A stretch of 64,000 nt of DNA from an unidentified bacterial endosymbiont (GTDB taxonomy: Bacteria; Pseudomonadota; Gammaproteobacteria; Enterobacterales; Enterobacteriaceae): contig NZ_OU963893.1 in assembly GCF_918797525.1 (NCBI RefSeq), positions 868,001-932,000 of the forward strand, written 5' to 3'. Every line of letters begins with the position of its first letter. Position 1 is the stretch's first letter. A program made the translations under genes and the position numbers. A model generated the notes under the pieces. The model saw only the letters and a list, made by a program, of their open reading frames with translations, did no database searches and was not told where the DNA came from. Positions 1-13,418 of this stretch are shown here, piece after piece.

Positions 1-585
1 AATACCAATCGGCGCAAAGCGAATCACCAGCGTGACGATAAAGGTCACGGCATTGGATACATCGTTAATAAGCTGTTTAGTGGTGTCATTACTGTGGCGC
101 AGGGCATAGCCCAGCCCCACGGCCCACACCAGAATGCCGATGTAGTTGGCGTTAATCAGCGCGTGAATAGGGTTAGCAACAATGCTCATCAGCAGATCAT
201 GCATCACCTGCACAATACCCGCAGGCGGTGTAATGTCGGTTGCGCCTGTGGTCAGTTGCAGCGTGGAAGGGAAGATAAAGCTCACCACAACGGCGGTCAG
301 GGCGGCAGAGAAGGTCCCCAGCAGGTACATCCACAGGATTGGGCGGATATTGGTCTTTTGCCCTTGCTGGTGGTTGGCGACAGAGGCCATTACCAGGGTC
401 AGCACCAGTATTGGCGCCACGGCTTTCAGGGCGCCCACGAACAGTGTGCCCAGCAGGCCGGTGGCCTCTGCGGCAGGTTTTGAGAGCAGCGCCAGCACGA
501 CGCCGAGCACCAGGCCAACCAGTATTTGCTTAACAAGGCTGCCGCGCGACAAACGCGCAAACAGACTCGAGGATGATGTAGTCAT
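1..585 (-). CDS. sstT: Na+/serine-threonine symporter SstT (3' part cut off by window edge)
   Basis: Reading leftward from ATG 585, the frame stays open to base 1 and gives the first 195 residues. The translation ([15 protein letters not shown], then [31 protein letters not shown] and [17 protein letters not shown]) matches the N-terminal half of E. coli SstT as I remember it. SstT is an inner-membrane DAACS-family symporter that imports serine and threonine with Na+. Hydrophobic transmembrane stretches and the GQKTNIRP loop are visible. AAGGA precedes the start codon. The next conserved gene is alx, as in E. coli. The C-terminal half lies outside the window. Confidence 0.95.
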   Translation of the reverse strand, partial: MTTSSSSLFARLSRGSLVKQILVGLVLGVVLALLSKPAAEATGLLGTLFVGALKAVAPILVLTLVMASVANHQQGQKTNIRPILWMYLLGTFSAALTAVVVSFIFPSTLQLTTGATDITPPAGIVQVMHDLLMSIVANPIHALINANYIGILVWAVGLGYALRHSNDTTKQLINDVSNAVTFIVTLVIRFAPIGI

Positions 586-620
586 GGTATTCCTTAAGTG
601 AAATTGCGTTCCAGCCTGGA

Positions 621-636
621 TGTGCTCTAAGTCACA
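621..636. promoter_or_regulatory. candidate CRP site upstream of sstT
   Basis: TGTGC-N6-TCACA matches the CRP consensus TGTGA-N6-TCACA at 9 of 10 core positions. It lies 35-50 bases upstream of the sstT start. Catabolite control of an amino-acid symporter is plausible. The match is by eye and no good -10 element was found next to it. Confidence 0.45.
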
Positions 637-940
637 TTTATGTCCGGATGTAAGTCAATGTTTGCCTGGTCGAGTATAGGGAAAGCGCGTGCGGAGGGAA
701 GTGTAAAATACTGGTTTTTACGTATTGCATCATGGTTTTTAACTGCGGAGCAACAAAACTGTGTTCATCCTCTCCCTGTAGGCTGAGGGTTCCCCAGTAA
801 TGTTTAAACAGAAGCAATAACATTGTTTCAGAAAGATTGAAGGGATCTGAGCCACCCTGCACCTTTACCGGTCATGTCGTTACAGAGTAGCAAGGAACAT
901 AAAGTGAACGGAATGACCGCCTGAGTGGTATGTTTCCCTT
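637..940. other. intergenic region between sstT and the alx 3' end, no gene seen
   Basis: About 300 bases without a convincing coding region. A 74-codon frame on the minus strand (638-862) has no recognisable motif and no family resemblance. The segment presumably carries the sstT promoter and leader. An imperfect repeat (AATGTT ... AACATT, about 808-838) is visible, but no known RNA was recognised. Confidence 0.4.
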
Positions 941-969
941 ACCCCAGCCCTCCGGGTGAGGGCTGGGGT
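941..969. repeat. 12-bp perfect hairpin downstream of alx
   Basis: ACCCCAGCCCTC and GAGGGCTGGGGT form a perfect 12-bp stem around a 5-nt loop, 26 bases past the alx stop codon. No T-tract follows on either strand, so it looks more like an intergenic palindromic repeat or a 3'-end stabiliser than a classical terminator. Similar CCCTC-rich palindromes occur after tolC and parE in this window. Confidence 0.6.
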
Positions 970-994
970 GCGGGTAATTAGTCTGCACCGTACA

Positions 995-1963
995 TTACTG
1001 CGCCTGCTGTTTCTTATCGTTCTGGCGATTAACCCAGGTATTGATCAGCAGCGTGACGATCAGAATGCCGAATACCACGCCGAGCGAAATGGCGATCGGA
1101 ATATGGTAGAAGTCGACAATCAGCATCTTGATACCGATAAACACCAGGATCACCGACAGACCGTATTTCAGCATCGAGAAGCGCTCTGCGGCACCCGCCA
1201 GCAGGAAGTACATCGCACGCAGGCCGAGGATGGCGAACAGGTTAGACGTCAACACGATGAACGGATCGGTGGTCACGGCGAAGATGGCGGGAATACTGTC
1301 GACCGCAAAAATCACGTCGCTCAGCTCCACCAGAATCAGCACCAGCAAGAGCGGAGTCGCAAACAGCAAACCGTTCTTACGTACGAAGAAGTGCTCGCTC
1401 TCAATCTTGTCCGTCATGCGCAGATGCCCACGGATCCACTTCACCAGCGGTTTCTCGCCAATACCGGTTTCATCTTCTTTCGCCAGCGCCATCTTAACAC
1501 CGGTGAACAGCAGGAACGCGCCGAAAACGTACAGTAGCCATTCGAACTGGGTGATAAGCCAACTGCCCGCAAAGATCATAATTGTACGCAGGATAATCGC
1601 TCCCAGCACACCATAGACCAGCACGCGGCGCTGCAGCGCCGCAGGGACGGCAAAGTAGCTGAACAGCATCAGCCAGACGAAGACGTTATCCACCGCGAGG
1701 GCTTTTTCAATCAGATAGCCGGTGAGGAAGGCAAGCGCCTGAGGGTCGGCAACCGCGCGACCTTCGGTTGATGCAAGATACCACCAGAAGGCGGCGCAGA
1801 AGAGCAGGGAGAGCGTGACCCACACCAGAGACCAGGCGGCGGCCTGTTTCATGGACATACCGTGCGCGCCGCGACGACCCTGTAATAACAGGTCCACCGC
1901 CAGCATGATAATCACGACAACCGCGAATCCGCCCCACAACATTGGAGTGCCGACAGAATGCAT
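995..1963 (-). CDS. alx: TerC-family membrane protein Alx (Mn2+ homeostasis, alkaline-induced)
   Basis: 322 residues, close to full-length E. coli Alx. ATG 1963 ([13 protein letters not shown]) is preceded by TAAGGA at proper spacing; an upstream in-frame start would lie too close to the leader terminator. About nine hydrophobic segments are visible, with the TerC acidic motifs AVDNVFVW and [20 protein letters not shown]. Alx is an inner-membrane protein linked to manganese export or homeostasis. Expression is controlled by the PRE riboswitch immediately upstream, whose terminator lies just before the start codon. Confidence 0.95.
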   Translation of the reverse strand: MHSVGTPMLWGGFAVVVIIMLAVDLLLQGRRGAHGMSMKQAAAWSLVWVTLSLLFCAAFWWYLASTEGRAVADPQALAFLTGYLIEKALAVDNVFVWLMLFSYFAVPAALQRRVLVYGVLGAIILRTIMIFAGSWLITQFEWLLYVFGAFLLFTGVKMALAKEDETGIGEKPLVKWIRGHLRMTDKIESEHFFVRKNGLLFATPLLLVLILVELSDVIFAVDSIPAIFAVTTDPFIVLTSNLFAILGLRAMYFLLAGAAERFSMLKYGLSVILVFIGIKMLIVDFYHIPIAISLGVVFGILIVTLLINTWVNRQNDKKQQAQ

Positions 1964-1981
1964 ACTATTTTCCTTACACAT

Positions 1982-2022
1982 AAAAAAACAAAAACGGCTA
2001 GGGTCAGAAGACGATAGCCGTT
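1982..2022 (-). terminator. leader terminator of the alx riboswitch
   Basis: On the minus strand the stem AACGGCTA/TAGCCGTT is followed by a T-rich tract (1982-1992), ending about 20 bases before the alx start. It is the conditional terminator of the expression platform belonging to the upstream aptamer. Confidence 0.85.
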
Positions 2023-2023
2023 A

Positions 2024-2168
2024 GCTTTTTATGCATAGACCTCGCCTTCCGGCAAGGTCTCACTTACAACCGAAAACAGACACCTTTTCGATTGCCCGGC
2101 GACCGGATGCGGTATTACACGCATCGTAATGACGATCCACCGGCAAGGAAGTTACTCCCCTTTGCAGG
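2024..2168 (-). promoter_or_regulatory. sraF: PRE / yybP-ykoY Mn2+ riboswitch (SraF) of alx
   Basis: The minus-strand leader contains AAAGGGGAGTAACTTCC near its 5' end, a hallmark of the yybP-ykoY aptamer. A long paired region and the GCCGGGCAATCG segment follow, then a terminator hairpin before alx. This matches the E. coli PRE leader (SraF RNA), which responds to Mn2+ and alkaline pH. The boundaries are approximate: the 5' end is set by the promoter at 2173-2201 and the 3' end by the terminator. Confidence 0.85.
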
Positions 2169-2172
2169 TAAC

Positions 2173-2201
2173 AAAATATGTCAGACCACGGGTTTCGTCA
2201 A
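2173..2201 (-). promoter_or_regulatory. sigma-70 promoter of the alx leader
   Basis: TTGACG (2201-2196) and TATTTT (2178-2173) are separated by 17 bases on the minus strand. Transcription would start near 2166, just at the 5' edge of the aptamer. Confidence 0.7.
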
Positions 2202-2228
2202 TAGTCTGCATCTTTTCATTACACAGCT

Positions 2229-3227
2229 TTACGCGATAACGTGCGCGCCTACGCCGTCTGCCGGGAAGATCACGCCGGTCTGGCGGCGGATCTCCGTTTG
2301 CAGCTTCGCCGTGGTGCGGCTTACCGCGAGCCCAGGGTGATTCACTTCGTTGTCTTCTACCAGACGCGCAAAAACCTCTGCCTCATAGAGCATAGTGTTA
2401 ATATGCTGAGGCTGCGTCAGCTCCTGCGCTTTTCCGCCGCGCGGCACGATGCTCACTTTCTGGCATTCAGAAATCTTCTCGACCACCAGCGAAGCGGATT
2501 CACCCTGAATTTCGCTTGGCAGCACAGAGTCACTTACTTTTGAGTGCTGCAGCGTGACGCTAAAATCACCGTAGTCGAGGACCACTACACCGTGCGCATC
2601 CACGCCGCTTTCCAGCAGGCTGGCGGTGGCTGTCACGCCGTGCGGCTCGCCCCACAGCGCCACGGCAGAGGCCAGGCAGTAAAAACCGATGTCCATAATC
2701 GAGCCGTTAGAAAACGCCGGATTGAAGGTGTTCGGATTCTCGCCGTCAAGATAACGCTGATAGCGCGAAGAGTACTGGCAGTAGTTGATAAAGGCTTTAC
2801 GTACTTTGCCAATTTTCGGCAGAGATTGCTGCAACAGCAGGAAGTTGGGCAGGCTGGCGGTTTTGAACGCTTCAAACAGCACGACCTGGTTTTCCCGGGC
2901 CAGCGCGATTGCGGCTTCCACTTCCTGACTATTCGATGCCAGCGGCTTCTCGCAAATCACATGTTTTTTGTGCCTGAGAAACAGCGTTGTTTGCGGGAAG
3001 TGCAGGGCGTTCGGGCTGGCAATATAGACCGCGTCAATGGCGTCGCTTTGCGCCATCTCGTCGAGCGAGGTGAACAGATGTTCAACCAGATAATCGTTCG
3101 CGAAGCTCTGCGCTTGCTCAAGGCTGCGGGAAAAGACTGCGGTAAGCTTATATTTGCCGGTTTCGTGGGCGGCGTCGACGAACTGGCGCGTGATCCAGTT
3201 CGTACCAATGACTGCGAAACGTATCAT
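2229..3227 (-). CDS. ygjR: Gfo/Idh/MocA-family oxidoreductase YgjR
   Basis: 332 residues. The N-terminal Rossmann fold carries FAVIGTNWITRQF, IASPNALH and the CEKPLASN segment typical of NAD(P)-binding Gfo/Idh/MocA proteins. A C-terminal alpha/beta substrate domain follows (from about residue 120). The substrate of this family member is not known to me. It sits between the alx leader and ygjP; E. coli has ygjQ between ygjR and ygjP, and there is no room for it here (70 bases). Confidence 0.9.
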   Translation of the reverse strand: MIRFAVIGTNWITRQFVDAAHETGKYKLTAVFSRSLEQAQSFANDYLVEHLFTSLDEMAQSDAIDAVYIASPNALHFPQTTLFLRHKKHVICEKPLASNSQEVEAAIALARENQVVLFEAFKTASLPNFLLLQQSLPKIGKVRKAFINYCQYSSRYQRYLDGENPNTFNPAFSNGSIMDIGFYCLASAVALWGEPHGVTATASLLESGVDAHGVVVLDYGDFSVTLQHSKVSDSVLPSEIQGESASLVVEKISECQKVSIVPRGGKAQELTQPQHINTMLYEAEVFARLVEDNEVNHPGLAVSRTTAKLQTEIRRQTGVIFPADGVGAHVIA

Positions 3228-3297
3228 AAACGTTTACGTACTCCGTAGCTGGGAACCTTTAGCCACTGTAGCACGGGATTATTGCAAAACCAGTGCG

Positions 3298-3804
3298 CTA
3301 CTGCGCATTCCCTTTTAACGATAGATGCGTAAGCCACAGACGGGTATCAAACTCCAGTTGATGGTACTGCGGCTCCATGTGGCAGCACAGGGAGTAGAAC
3401 GCTTTATCGTGCTCTTTCTCTTTCAGGTGCGCCAGCTCATGAACCACGATCATCCGCAGAAAGGCTTCCGGTGCGTGGCGAAAAACAGTGGCTACGCGGA
3501 TTTCGGCTTTCGCTTTCAGCTTACCGCCCTGCACGCGGGAGATGGCGGTATGCAGGCCAGGCGCATTTTTCAGCACGTGGATTTTGTTGTCGTACATCAC
3601 CTTGTTGATCGGCGGTGCGCTTCTCAGATACCGGTTTTTCAGATCCTGCGTATACTGCCAGAGCGCTTTATCGGTGGCGAAGTCGTGGGTGCCCGGATAG
3701 CGTTTTTCCAGCACGGCGCCCAGCTTTTGTTCAGCAATTAAGCCGCGCACCTGAGACAATAGGTTCTCCGGGTAACCCTGGAGATAAGTTAGTTGGTTCA
3801 TCAA
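3298..3804 (-). CDS. ygjP: YgjP-like metal-dependent hydrolase
   Basis: 168 residues. The zinc-binding HELAH motif ([13 protein letters not shown]) and the downstream [19 protein letters not shown] segment are diagnostic of the YgjP/WLM metallopeptidase-like family. The family motif suggests a hydrolase; a UTP-pyrophosphatase activity has been proposed for the E. coli protein, which I cannot confirm from sequence. The start could be the first or second Met. It is divergent from rlmG, sharing an 80-bp promoter region. Confidence 0.9.
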   Translation of the reverse strand: MMNQLTYLQGYPENLLSQVRGLIAEQKLGAVLEKRYPGTHDFATDKALWQYTQDLKNRYLRSAPPINKVMYDNKIHVLKNAPGLHTAISRVQGGKLKAKAEIRVATVFRHAPEAFLRMIVVHELAHLKEKEHDKAFYSLCCHMEPQYHQLEFDTRLWLTHLSLKGNAQ

Positions 3805-3884
3805 AAGCCCAAATTAATGCGAAAACGGGTATACTCACGCACCCTTTTCAGGGATACGCCAAATTTTACCATTCAGGAGGGCCG

Positions 3885-7083
<3,199 letters not shown>

Positions 7084-7126
7084 ACTAATTTAGCCAGCGG
7101 AGAGTAAAAGGGAAAAGGGGATTGCG

Positions 7127-7357
7127 TTGAATGTGATGGGATTCAAATATTATCACAGCATAGCGGTGATGACCGGGGAAAGAATTCGCGCGCTTCGTGC
7201 TCGCGGGAAATTACCTCAAAGCCAACTGGCAAGGCGCATGTATATTTCATCGAACAGTGTGCAAAAGTGGGCGCGAGGCAATACCCAGCCAAAAGTCGCA
7301 GCGCTTACGATGCTGGAGTTAAACGAGAAAAAAGGTTTAGCTGTTCTTGAATCTTGA
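7127..7357 (+). CDS. small XRE/HigA-type helix-turn-helix protein, orphan
   Basis: Up to 76 residues. The segment MTGERIRALRARGKLPQSQLARRMYISSNSVQKWARG is a typical XRE helix-turn-helix, and the tail (QPKVAALTMLELNEKKGLAVL) resembles the C-terminal end of HigA/NadS-type antitoxins. The start is uncertain: TTG 7127 has AGGGG at good spacing, while ATG 7136 and ATG 7169 are alternatives. No toxin gene is adjacent, since fadH and patA flank it. It may be a solitary regulator or the remnant of a toxin-antitoxin locus. Confidence 0.6.
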   Translation: MNVMGFKYYHSIAVMTGERIRALRARGKLPQSQLARRMYISSNSVQKWARGNTQPKVAALTMLELNEKKGLAVLES

Positions 7358-7358
7358 T

Positions 7359-7394
7359 AGCGTAAATGAGCCCCTGATTGAGCTCATTTACGCT
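7359..7394. terminator. 13-bp hairpin between convergent XRE gene and patA
   Basis: AGCGTAAATGAGC and GCTCATTTACGCT form a perfect 13-bp stem with a 10-nt loop, exactly in the 44-bp gap between the two convergent genes. There is no clear T-tract. It probably works as a bidirectional terminator or 3'-end barrier. Confidence 0.6.
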
Positions 7395-7401
7395 GAGGAT
7401 A

Positions 7402-9134
<1,733 letters not shown>

Positions 9135-9161
9135 TAAAGATAAATTGTTTGCCGCCGAAAA
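9135..9161 (+). promoter_or_regulatory. sigma-28 (FliA) promoter of aer
   Basis: TAAA (9135-9138), 15 bases, then GCCGAAAA (9154-9161) fits the flagellar sigma-28 consensus TAAA-N15-GCCGATAA at all but one position. Transcription would begin near 9170. This rules out a start codon at 9149 and supports ATG 9212 for aer. It implies co-regulation of aer with chemotaxis genes. Confidence 0.88.
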
Positions 9162-9211
9162 ACACTAAACCACAAAATGACTATTCGAATAACCTGCAAG
9201 GAATGCCCGCT

Positions 9212-10732
9212 ATGTCCTCTCCTTCATATGTCACCCGGAATGAATACCCGCTGGACAATGACACCACCCTAATGTCGACCACCGACCTCAATAGCTATAT
9301 CACCCACGCCAACGACACCTTTGTACAGGTAAGTGGGTATTCACTCCAGGAGCTGCTGGGGAAGCCGCATAATCTGGTTCGCCATCCTGATATGCCAAAA
9401 GCCGCCTTTGCCGATATGTGGTATACGCTGCAAAAGGGCGAACCCTGGAGCGGAATAGTTAAAAATCGCCGTAAAAATGGCGACCACTACTGGGTGCGGG
9501 CGAACGCCGTGCCGATGGTGCGTAACGGGCAGGTGACGGGTTATATGTCGATTCGCGCGAAAGCGACGGCAGAGGACATTGCGGCCGTAGAACCGCTGTA
9601 TAACGCCCTCAACGAGGGGCGTTGTAAAAAACGCATCCATAAGGGGCTGGTGGTAAGGAAAGGCTGGTCCGGAAAGTTACCCGCAATGGCGCTGCGCTGG
9701 CGTGTGCGTAGCGTGATGGCGATACTGTTTACAGTAATGGTCGCCGCGCTGGCGGCGACGCAGGCTGGCTGGGTATCGTTCGCCGTCGCGGCGGTGGTGA
9801 TGCTTGCAGGCACGCTGTTGTTTGAGCAGCAGATTGTTCGCCCGGTCGAAAACGTCGCGCGTCAGGCGCTAAAGGTGGCTACCGGAGAGCGCAATAGCGT
9901 GCAGCATCTGAACCGCAGTGACGAGCTGGGCCTCACGCTGCGTGCGGTAGGTCAACTGGGGTTAATGTGCCGCTGGCTCATTCATGACGTCTCAAGCCAG
10001 GTGGTGAGCGTGCGCGACGGCAGCGACAGGCTGGCGCAGGGTAACGACGAGCTTAACGATCGCACGCGGCAGACCGTTAGCAATGTACAGCAAACGGTCG
10101 CGACCATGAATCAAATGGCGGCATCGGTGCAAAGTAACTCTGAGACCGCCGCCGAAGTGGACAAGTTGTCAGTCGCCGCCAGCAGCGCGGCGACAAAGGG
10201 CGGGAATGCGATGCAGACGGTGGTGAAAACCATGAATGATATCGCTGACAGCACTCAGCGGATTGGCTCAATCACCTCGCTTATCAATGATATCGCCTTC
10301 CAGACGAATATTCTGGCGCTGAACGCGGCGGTTGAGGCGGCCAGGGCCGGTGAGCAGGGTAAAGGTTTTGCGGTGGTAGCAGGCGAAGTTCGTCATCTTG
10401 CCAGCCGGAGCGCCAGTGCGGCGAACGAAATTCGTAAACTGATTGATGCCAGCGCCAGCAAGGTGCAGTCTGGTTCCGATCAGGTTCACGCGGCGGGCCG
10501 TACGATGGATGATATCGTCGAGCAGGTGAAAAATGTGACGCAGCTTATCGCCCAGATTAGCCACTCGACGTCCGGGCAGGCAACCGGGCTGGCGGAATTA
10601 ACTCGCGCGGTGGCGAAGCTGGACGGCATCGCGCAGAAAAACGCCGACCTGGTAGAAGAGAGCGCACGGATTTCCGCGATGGTGAAACACCGTGCCGGAC
10701 GGCTTGAGGATGCCGTCACTGTGCTCCATTAA
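9212..10732 (+). CDS. aer: aerotaxis receptor Aer
   Basis: 506 residues, as in E. coli. It has an N-terminal FAD-binding PAS domain (about 10-120, with [23 protein letters not shown]), a membrane anchor near 165-215, a HAMP-like segment and the MCP signalling hairpin with the conserved tip ([37 protein letters not shown]). Aer senses redox state through FAD and signals to CheA/CheW. ATG 9212 has AAGGA upstream and lies after the sigma-28 promoter. The stop overlaps the end of convergent yqjI by 4 bases. Confidence 0.96.
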   Translation: MSSPSYVTRNEYPLDNDTTLMSTTDLNSYITHANDTFVQVSGYSLQELLGKPHNLVRHPDMPKAAFADMWYTLQKGEPWSGIVKNRRKNGDHYWVRANAVPMVRNGQVTGYMSIRAKATAEDIAAVEPLYNALNEGRCKKRIHKGLVVRKGWSGKLPAMALRWRVRSVMAILFTVMVAALAATQAGWVSFAVAAVVMLAGTLLFEQQIVRPVENVARQALKVATGERNSVQHLNRSDELGLTLRAVGQLGLMCRWLIHDVSSQVVSVRDGSDRLAQGNDELNDRTRQTVSNVQQTVATMNQMAASVQSNSETAAEVDKLSVAASSAATKGGNAMQTVVKTMNDIADSTQRIGSITSLINDIAFQTNILALNAAVEAARAGEQGKGFAVVAGEVRHLASRSASAANEIRKLIDASASKVQSGSDQVHAAGRTMDDIVEQVKNVTQLIAQISHSTSGQATGLAELTRAVAKLDGIAQKNADLVEESARISAMVKHRAGRLEDAVTVLH

Positions 10733-11223
10733 TCCAGCTGGGAGATCTCCAGCGCCGCGCGGTCGATCGCGCCGACGATCTGCTTAAGCTGCGCGTCGCT
10801 GAGCTCTCCCTGATTCACCTTCAGGTCTAACACCGCTTTGAAATTATCCAGCGCTCGTTTCATCTGCGGATTTTTGCGCAACTGGAACCCAACGGAACGA
10901 ACTTTGATACGCGCCTGGATCTGCTCCAGCTGTTGCTGGTTTTCACGTAGCCACTGTTGTCCGGCGGCGGTCAGCGCAATTTTTTTGCGCCCGCTCTCTT
11001 CCCCGGTAATGGAGATATACGTCTGGTCCTGGAGAAAATCGAGGGTGGGATAAATCACCCCCGGGCTTGGGGTGTAGTGACCTTGCGTCAAATTCTCAAT
11101 CTCTTTGATCAGCTCGTAACCGTGGCTGGCGTTACGGGTCAGGATATCCAGAATCACCAGCCGCAAATCGCCGTGACCAAAAAATCGTGGCCGACGACCA
11201 CCGCCATCGTGCTCATGTCGCAT
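10729..11223 (-). CDS. yqjI: PadR-family metal-responsive repressor YqjI (short N-terminus)
   Basis: 164 residues. A PadR winged helix ([41 protein letters not shown]) is followed by a C-terminal dimerisation helix. YqjI represses the divergent yqjH gene and is released by nickel or iron excess. The E. coli protein begins with a roughly 50-residue His/Cys-rich metal-binding tail; here only [12 protein letters not shown] precedes the winged helix. The start is firm because GAGGGG lies directly upstream of ATG 11223. Confidence 0.9.
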   Translation of the reverse strand: MRHEHDGGGRRPRFFGHGDLRLVILDILTRNASHGYELIKEIENLTQGHYTPSPGVIYPTLDFLQDQTYISITGEESGRKKIALTAAGQQWLRENQQQLEQIQARIKVRSVGFQLRKNPQMKRALDNFKAVLDLKVNQGELSDAQLKQIVGAIDRAALEISQLD

Positions 11224-11240
11224 GTTATCCCCTCACAAAA

Positions 11241-11270
11241 GATATATCTAAACTATATCTTAGATAGTTT
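11241..11270. promoter_or_regulatory. candidate YqjI operator in the yqjI-yqjH intergenic region
   Basis: Overlapping palindromes lie 17-46 bases upstream of yqjI: GATATATC (11241-11248) and AACTAT-N7-ATAGTT (11251-11269). Inverted, AT-rich repeats between a PadR gene and its divergent target are the usual operator arrangement. Confidence 0.55.
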
Positions 11271-11306
11271 TCGATGCAATCTAAAAATTCTTGCATTCCT
11301 TTTTAT

Positions 11307-11325
11307 TAGCAATCATTATCATTTG
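11307..11325. promoter_or_regulatory. candidate Fur box upstream of yqjH
   Basis: Read on the minus strand, the segment contains TGATAATGATTGC, covering two of the three hexamers of the Fur consensus (GATAAT GATAAT CATTATC). It lies about 45 bases upstream of yqjH, an iron-regulated gene in E. coli. Confidence 0.6.
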
Positions 11326-11370
11326 AAATTAATTTCGATATATCGTATTAACCGAAAAGAAGGCAAAAAA

Positions 11371-12135
11371 ATGACATCAACTCGCTACCCACAACGTGTC
11401 CGCAACGAACTGCGTTTTCGCGAGCTAAACGTGCTCCGCGTTGAGCGTGTGAGCGCTGGTTTTCAGCGCATTGTATTAGGCGGTGATGCACTGGAGGGCT
11501 TCAGCTCTCACGGTTTCGACGATCACAGCAAACTTTTTTTCCCGGCGGCGGGTACAACCTTTGTGCCGCCAGTGGTTACCGATGAAGGCATCCACTGGGG
11601 AGAGGGCGTGCGCCCACAGTCGCGTGATTACACCCCGCTGTACGACCCGGTGAACCACGAACTGGCGCTTGATTTCTTCGTCCATGATGGCGGCGTCGCC
11701 AGCAACTGGGCGCTTGAGGCGAAGGTGGGCGACAGGCTAACTATCGGCGGGCCGCGTGGTTCGCTGGTGGTGCCGGAAGATTACGCCTGGCAGCTGTACG
11801 TTTGCGATGAGTCCGGCATGCCCGCGCTGCGCCGTCGGTTAGAGGCCATCGCAACGCTGCCGGTTCGCCCGGAAATTCACGCGGTGGTGACGGTAGGGGA
11901 CGCGTCTTACAAGGACTACCTGGCGCACCTGAGCGGGTTTACTCTCACCTGGGTTGTGGGTCACAGCGAGCAGGCGGTGGCTGACCATCTGGCCGCGCTG
12001 AGCGTACCGGCGCAAGATTACTTCATTTGGCTGACCGGAGAAGGGAAGGTGGTGAAAAATCTGAGCCGCCGGTTTGCTACCGACGCCATCGACCCACATC
12101 TGGTGCGTGCCAGCGCTTACTGGCACGCTAAATAA
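11371..12135 (+). CDS. yqjH: NADPH-dependent ferric-chelate reductase YqjH (siderophore-interacting protein)
   Basis: 254 residues from ATG 11371 (MTSTRYPQRVRNELRF) with GAAGG upstream, equal to the E. coli length. It belongs to the SIP/ViuB ferredoxin-reductase-like family. An N-terminal FAD-binding barrel carries SRDYTPLYDP (the RxYT flavin motif), and a C-terminal NADPH-binding domain contains WLTGEGKVVKNLSRRF. It releases iron from ferric siderophores in the cytosol. The upstream region carries Fur- and YqjI-type sites. It abuts the convergent J-domain gene with no gap. Confidence 0.94.
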   Translation: MTSTRYPQRVRNELRFRELNVLRVERVSAGFQRIVLGGDALEGFSSHGFDDHSKLFFPAAGTTFVPPVVTDEGIHWGEGVRPQSRDYTPLYDPVNHELALDFFVHDGGVASNWALEAKVGDRLTIGGPRGSLVVPEDYAWQLYVCDESGMPALRRRLEAIATLPVRPEIHAVVTVGDASYKDYLAHLSGFTLTWVVGHSEQAVADHLAALSVPAQDYFIWLTGEGKVVKNLSRRFATDAIDPHLVRASAYWHAK

Positions 12136-13302
12136 TCAGGCTGCCGACTTCAGCTGCGCTTCGCTCACCTGAAGTTCGAGCGAGGCGCGGACCTCATTCA
12201 GCGCTCTCTCCTGTTGAGCGAAGTAGGCTTCCATATTGTTCAGGGATGAGATCAGCAGCCAGGACTCTTGTTTCTCAAGCTCCGCGAGTTCGTGGACTAA
12301 AGCGTCGATTTGTTCGCGCACCTGCGCCATCTTTTTGCGAATGCGCTCCAGATCGTTTAGCCGGTCGCTGGCCATCATTGGCTCAAAGCCCTGCTGCAGG
12401 CGCGCCACCAAAGAGCGGATGGCTTTCACATCTCCGCGCTGTTTGGCCTGATTAAGCTGCACCATCATGGTAGTGGCGTCTTCTTTACGTTCGTCTGCCA
12501 CTAAATCCGGGTGGCAGAGTTTGCTCGCCTGACGCCAGAGGCGCTTCAGCTCGTTTTGATCCGCTTCGCAAAGCGCCTTACTTTTACGCAAACGTATCTC
12601 GGCATCGTGATGCTGTTCGCGGTACTTCTCATACTCCTGGTTGGCTTCGTCGCGCGCCTGGCGTGCAGGGTCTTCCGGCGTTAAGCCGCTTTCCAGCTCC
12701 AGCGCTTCGGCCAGCAGGTTTGCTATCAGTTGGCTTTGCTGCTGCAGATGCTTGCGCGCCTCGGCGGCGTGCAGGGAATCTGCAGGCAGGGCGCGCCAGC
12801 GCTGGGTGAGCGTGACCAGCACCTCGACCGCCTGCGCCATGTAGCGCTGGCAGCGACGGTAATTTACTTCGCGACGACGCGCCTCCGCCCGCTGGCGACG
12901 CAGGTTAAGCCCGGCAAGCGTTTTACGCAGGGCGAGGATCTGCTTCCTCAACGGCCCGAGACGGGAAAAATAGAGATCGTTAAACTCATCAAGCTGCTGT
13001 ACGCGTGCATTACGCCGGTCAATCAGATCCCGCAGACGCTCTTCCAGCGCCTTAAGCTCCAGCTTGCTGGCCGCCAGCTGGGGATCGCGCCACGGGGCGA
13101 CCGCTCGCTGGCTCTGCAGCCAGGCGGTAATGGCCCTGATGGCGCCGGTGTAATTCTTCTCCTCAAGCGCCACGACAATTGCCTGTAGCTCATCGTCAAA
13201 CGCTTCATTTTTCAGCCGGATAAGCTGGCTGTGGATGATATCGTCATCTTCCAGTTCGATGGCATTTTTAATGATTTCTAGCCGTTTGATCGGTGTGCTC
13301 AT
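12136..13302 (-). CDS. J-domain-containing coiled-coil protein
   Basis: 388 residues, strongly charged and helical throughout, with predicted coiled coils at about 75-160, 185-250 and 310-380. A J-domain-like segment lies internally (about 250-295: ELKRLWRQASKLCHPDLVADE), with the HPD tripeptide at 264-266 that J-proteins use to stimulate DnaK-type ATPases. An internal rather than N-terminal J-domain flanked by coiled coils suggests an adaptor that brings DnaK to an unknown client. There is no signal peptide or membrane segment. It is not part of the conserved E. coli order. The function is otherwise unknown. Confidence 0.85.
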   Translation of the reverse strand: MSTPIKRLEIIKNAIELEDDDIIHSQLIRLKNEAFDDELQAIVVALEEKNYTGAIRAITAWLQSQRAVAPWRDPQLAASKLELKALEERLRDLIDRRNARVQQLDEFNDLYFSRLGPLRKQILALRKTLAGLNLRRQRAEARRREVNYRRCQRYMAQAVEVLVTLTQRWRALPADSLHAAEARKHLQQQSQLIANLLAEALELESGLTPEDPARQARDEANQEYEKYREQHHDAEIRLRKSKALCEADQNELKRLWRQASKLCHPDLVADERKEDATTMMVQLNQAKQRGDVKAIRSLVARLQQGFEPMMASDRLNDLERIRKKMAQVREQIDALVHELAELEKQESWLLISSLNNMEAYFAQQERALNEVRASLELQVSEAQLKSAA

Positions 13303-13418
13303 GATGCCTTTCGCTTTGGCGCTTAAGTATTTGCGTTAAGGGTCGTGGTTGTTATAGCTACAGGAAATAATACACATGGATGATGATCGGCGCGATGGCG
13401 GATTTCTTTAACATCTTA

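Noticed and set aside
638..862. 74-codon frame between sstT and alx
   Set aside because: No recognisable domain and no clear ribosome-binding site; left as intergenic.
3615..3884. Upstream extension of the rlmG frame
   Set aside because: It overlaps ygjP antisense and has no family match; AGGAGG just before ATG 3885 fixes the start.
10957..11370. Long N-terminal extension of the yqjH reading frame
   Set aside because: It runs antisense through yqjI and across the operator region; ATG 11371 with its ribosome-binding site and the E. coli length fit far better.
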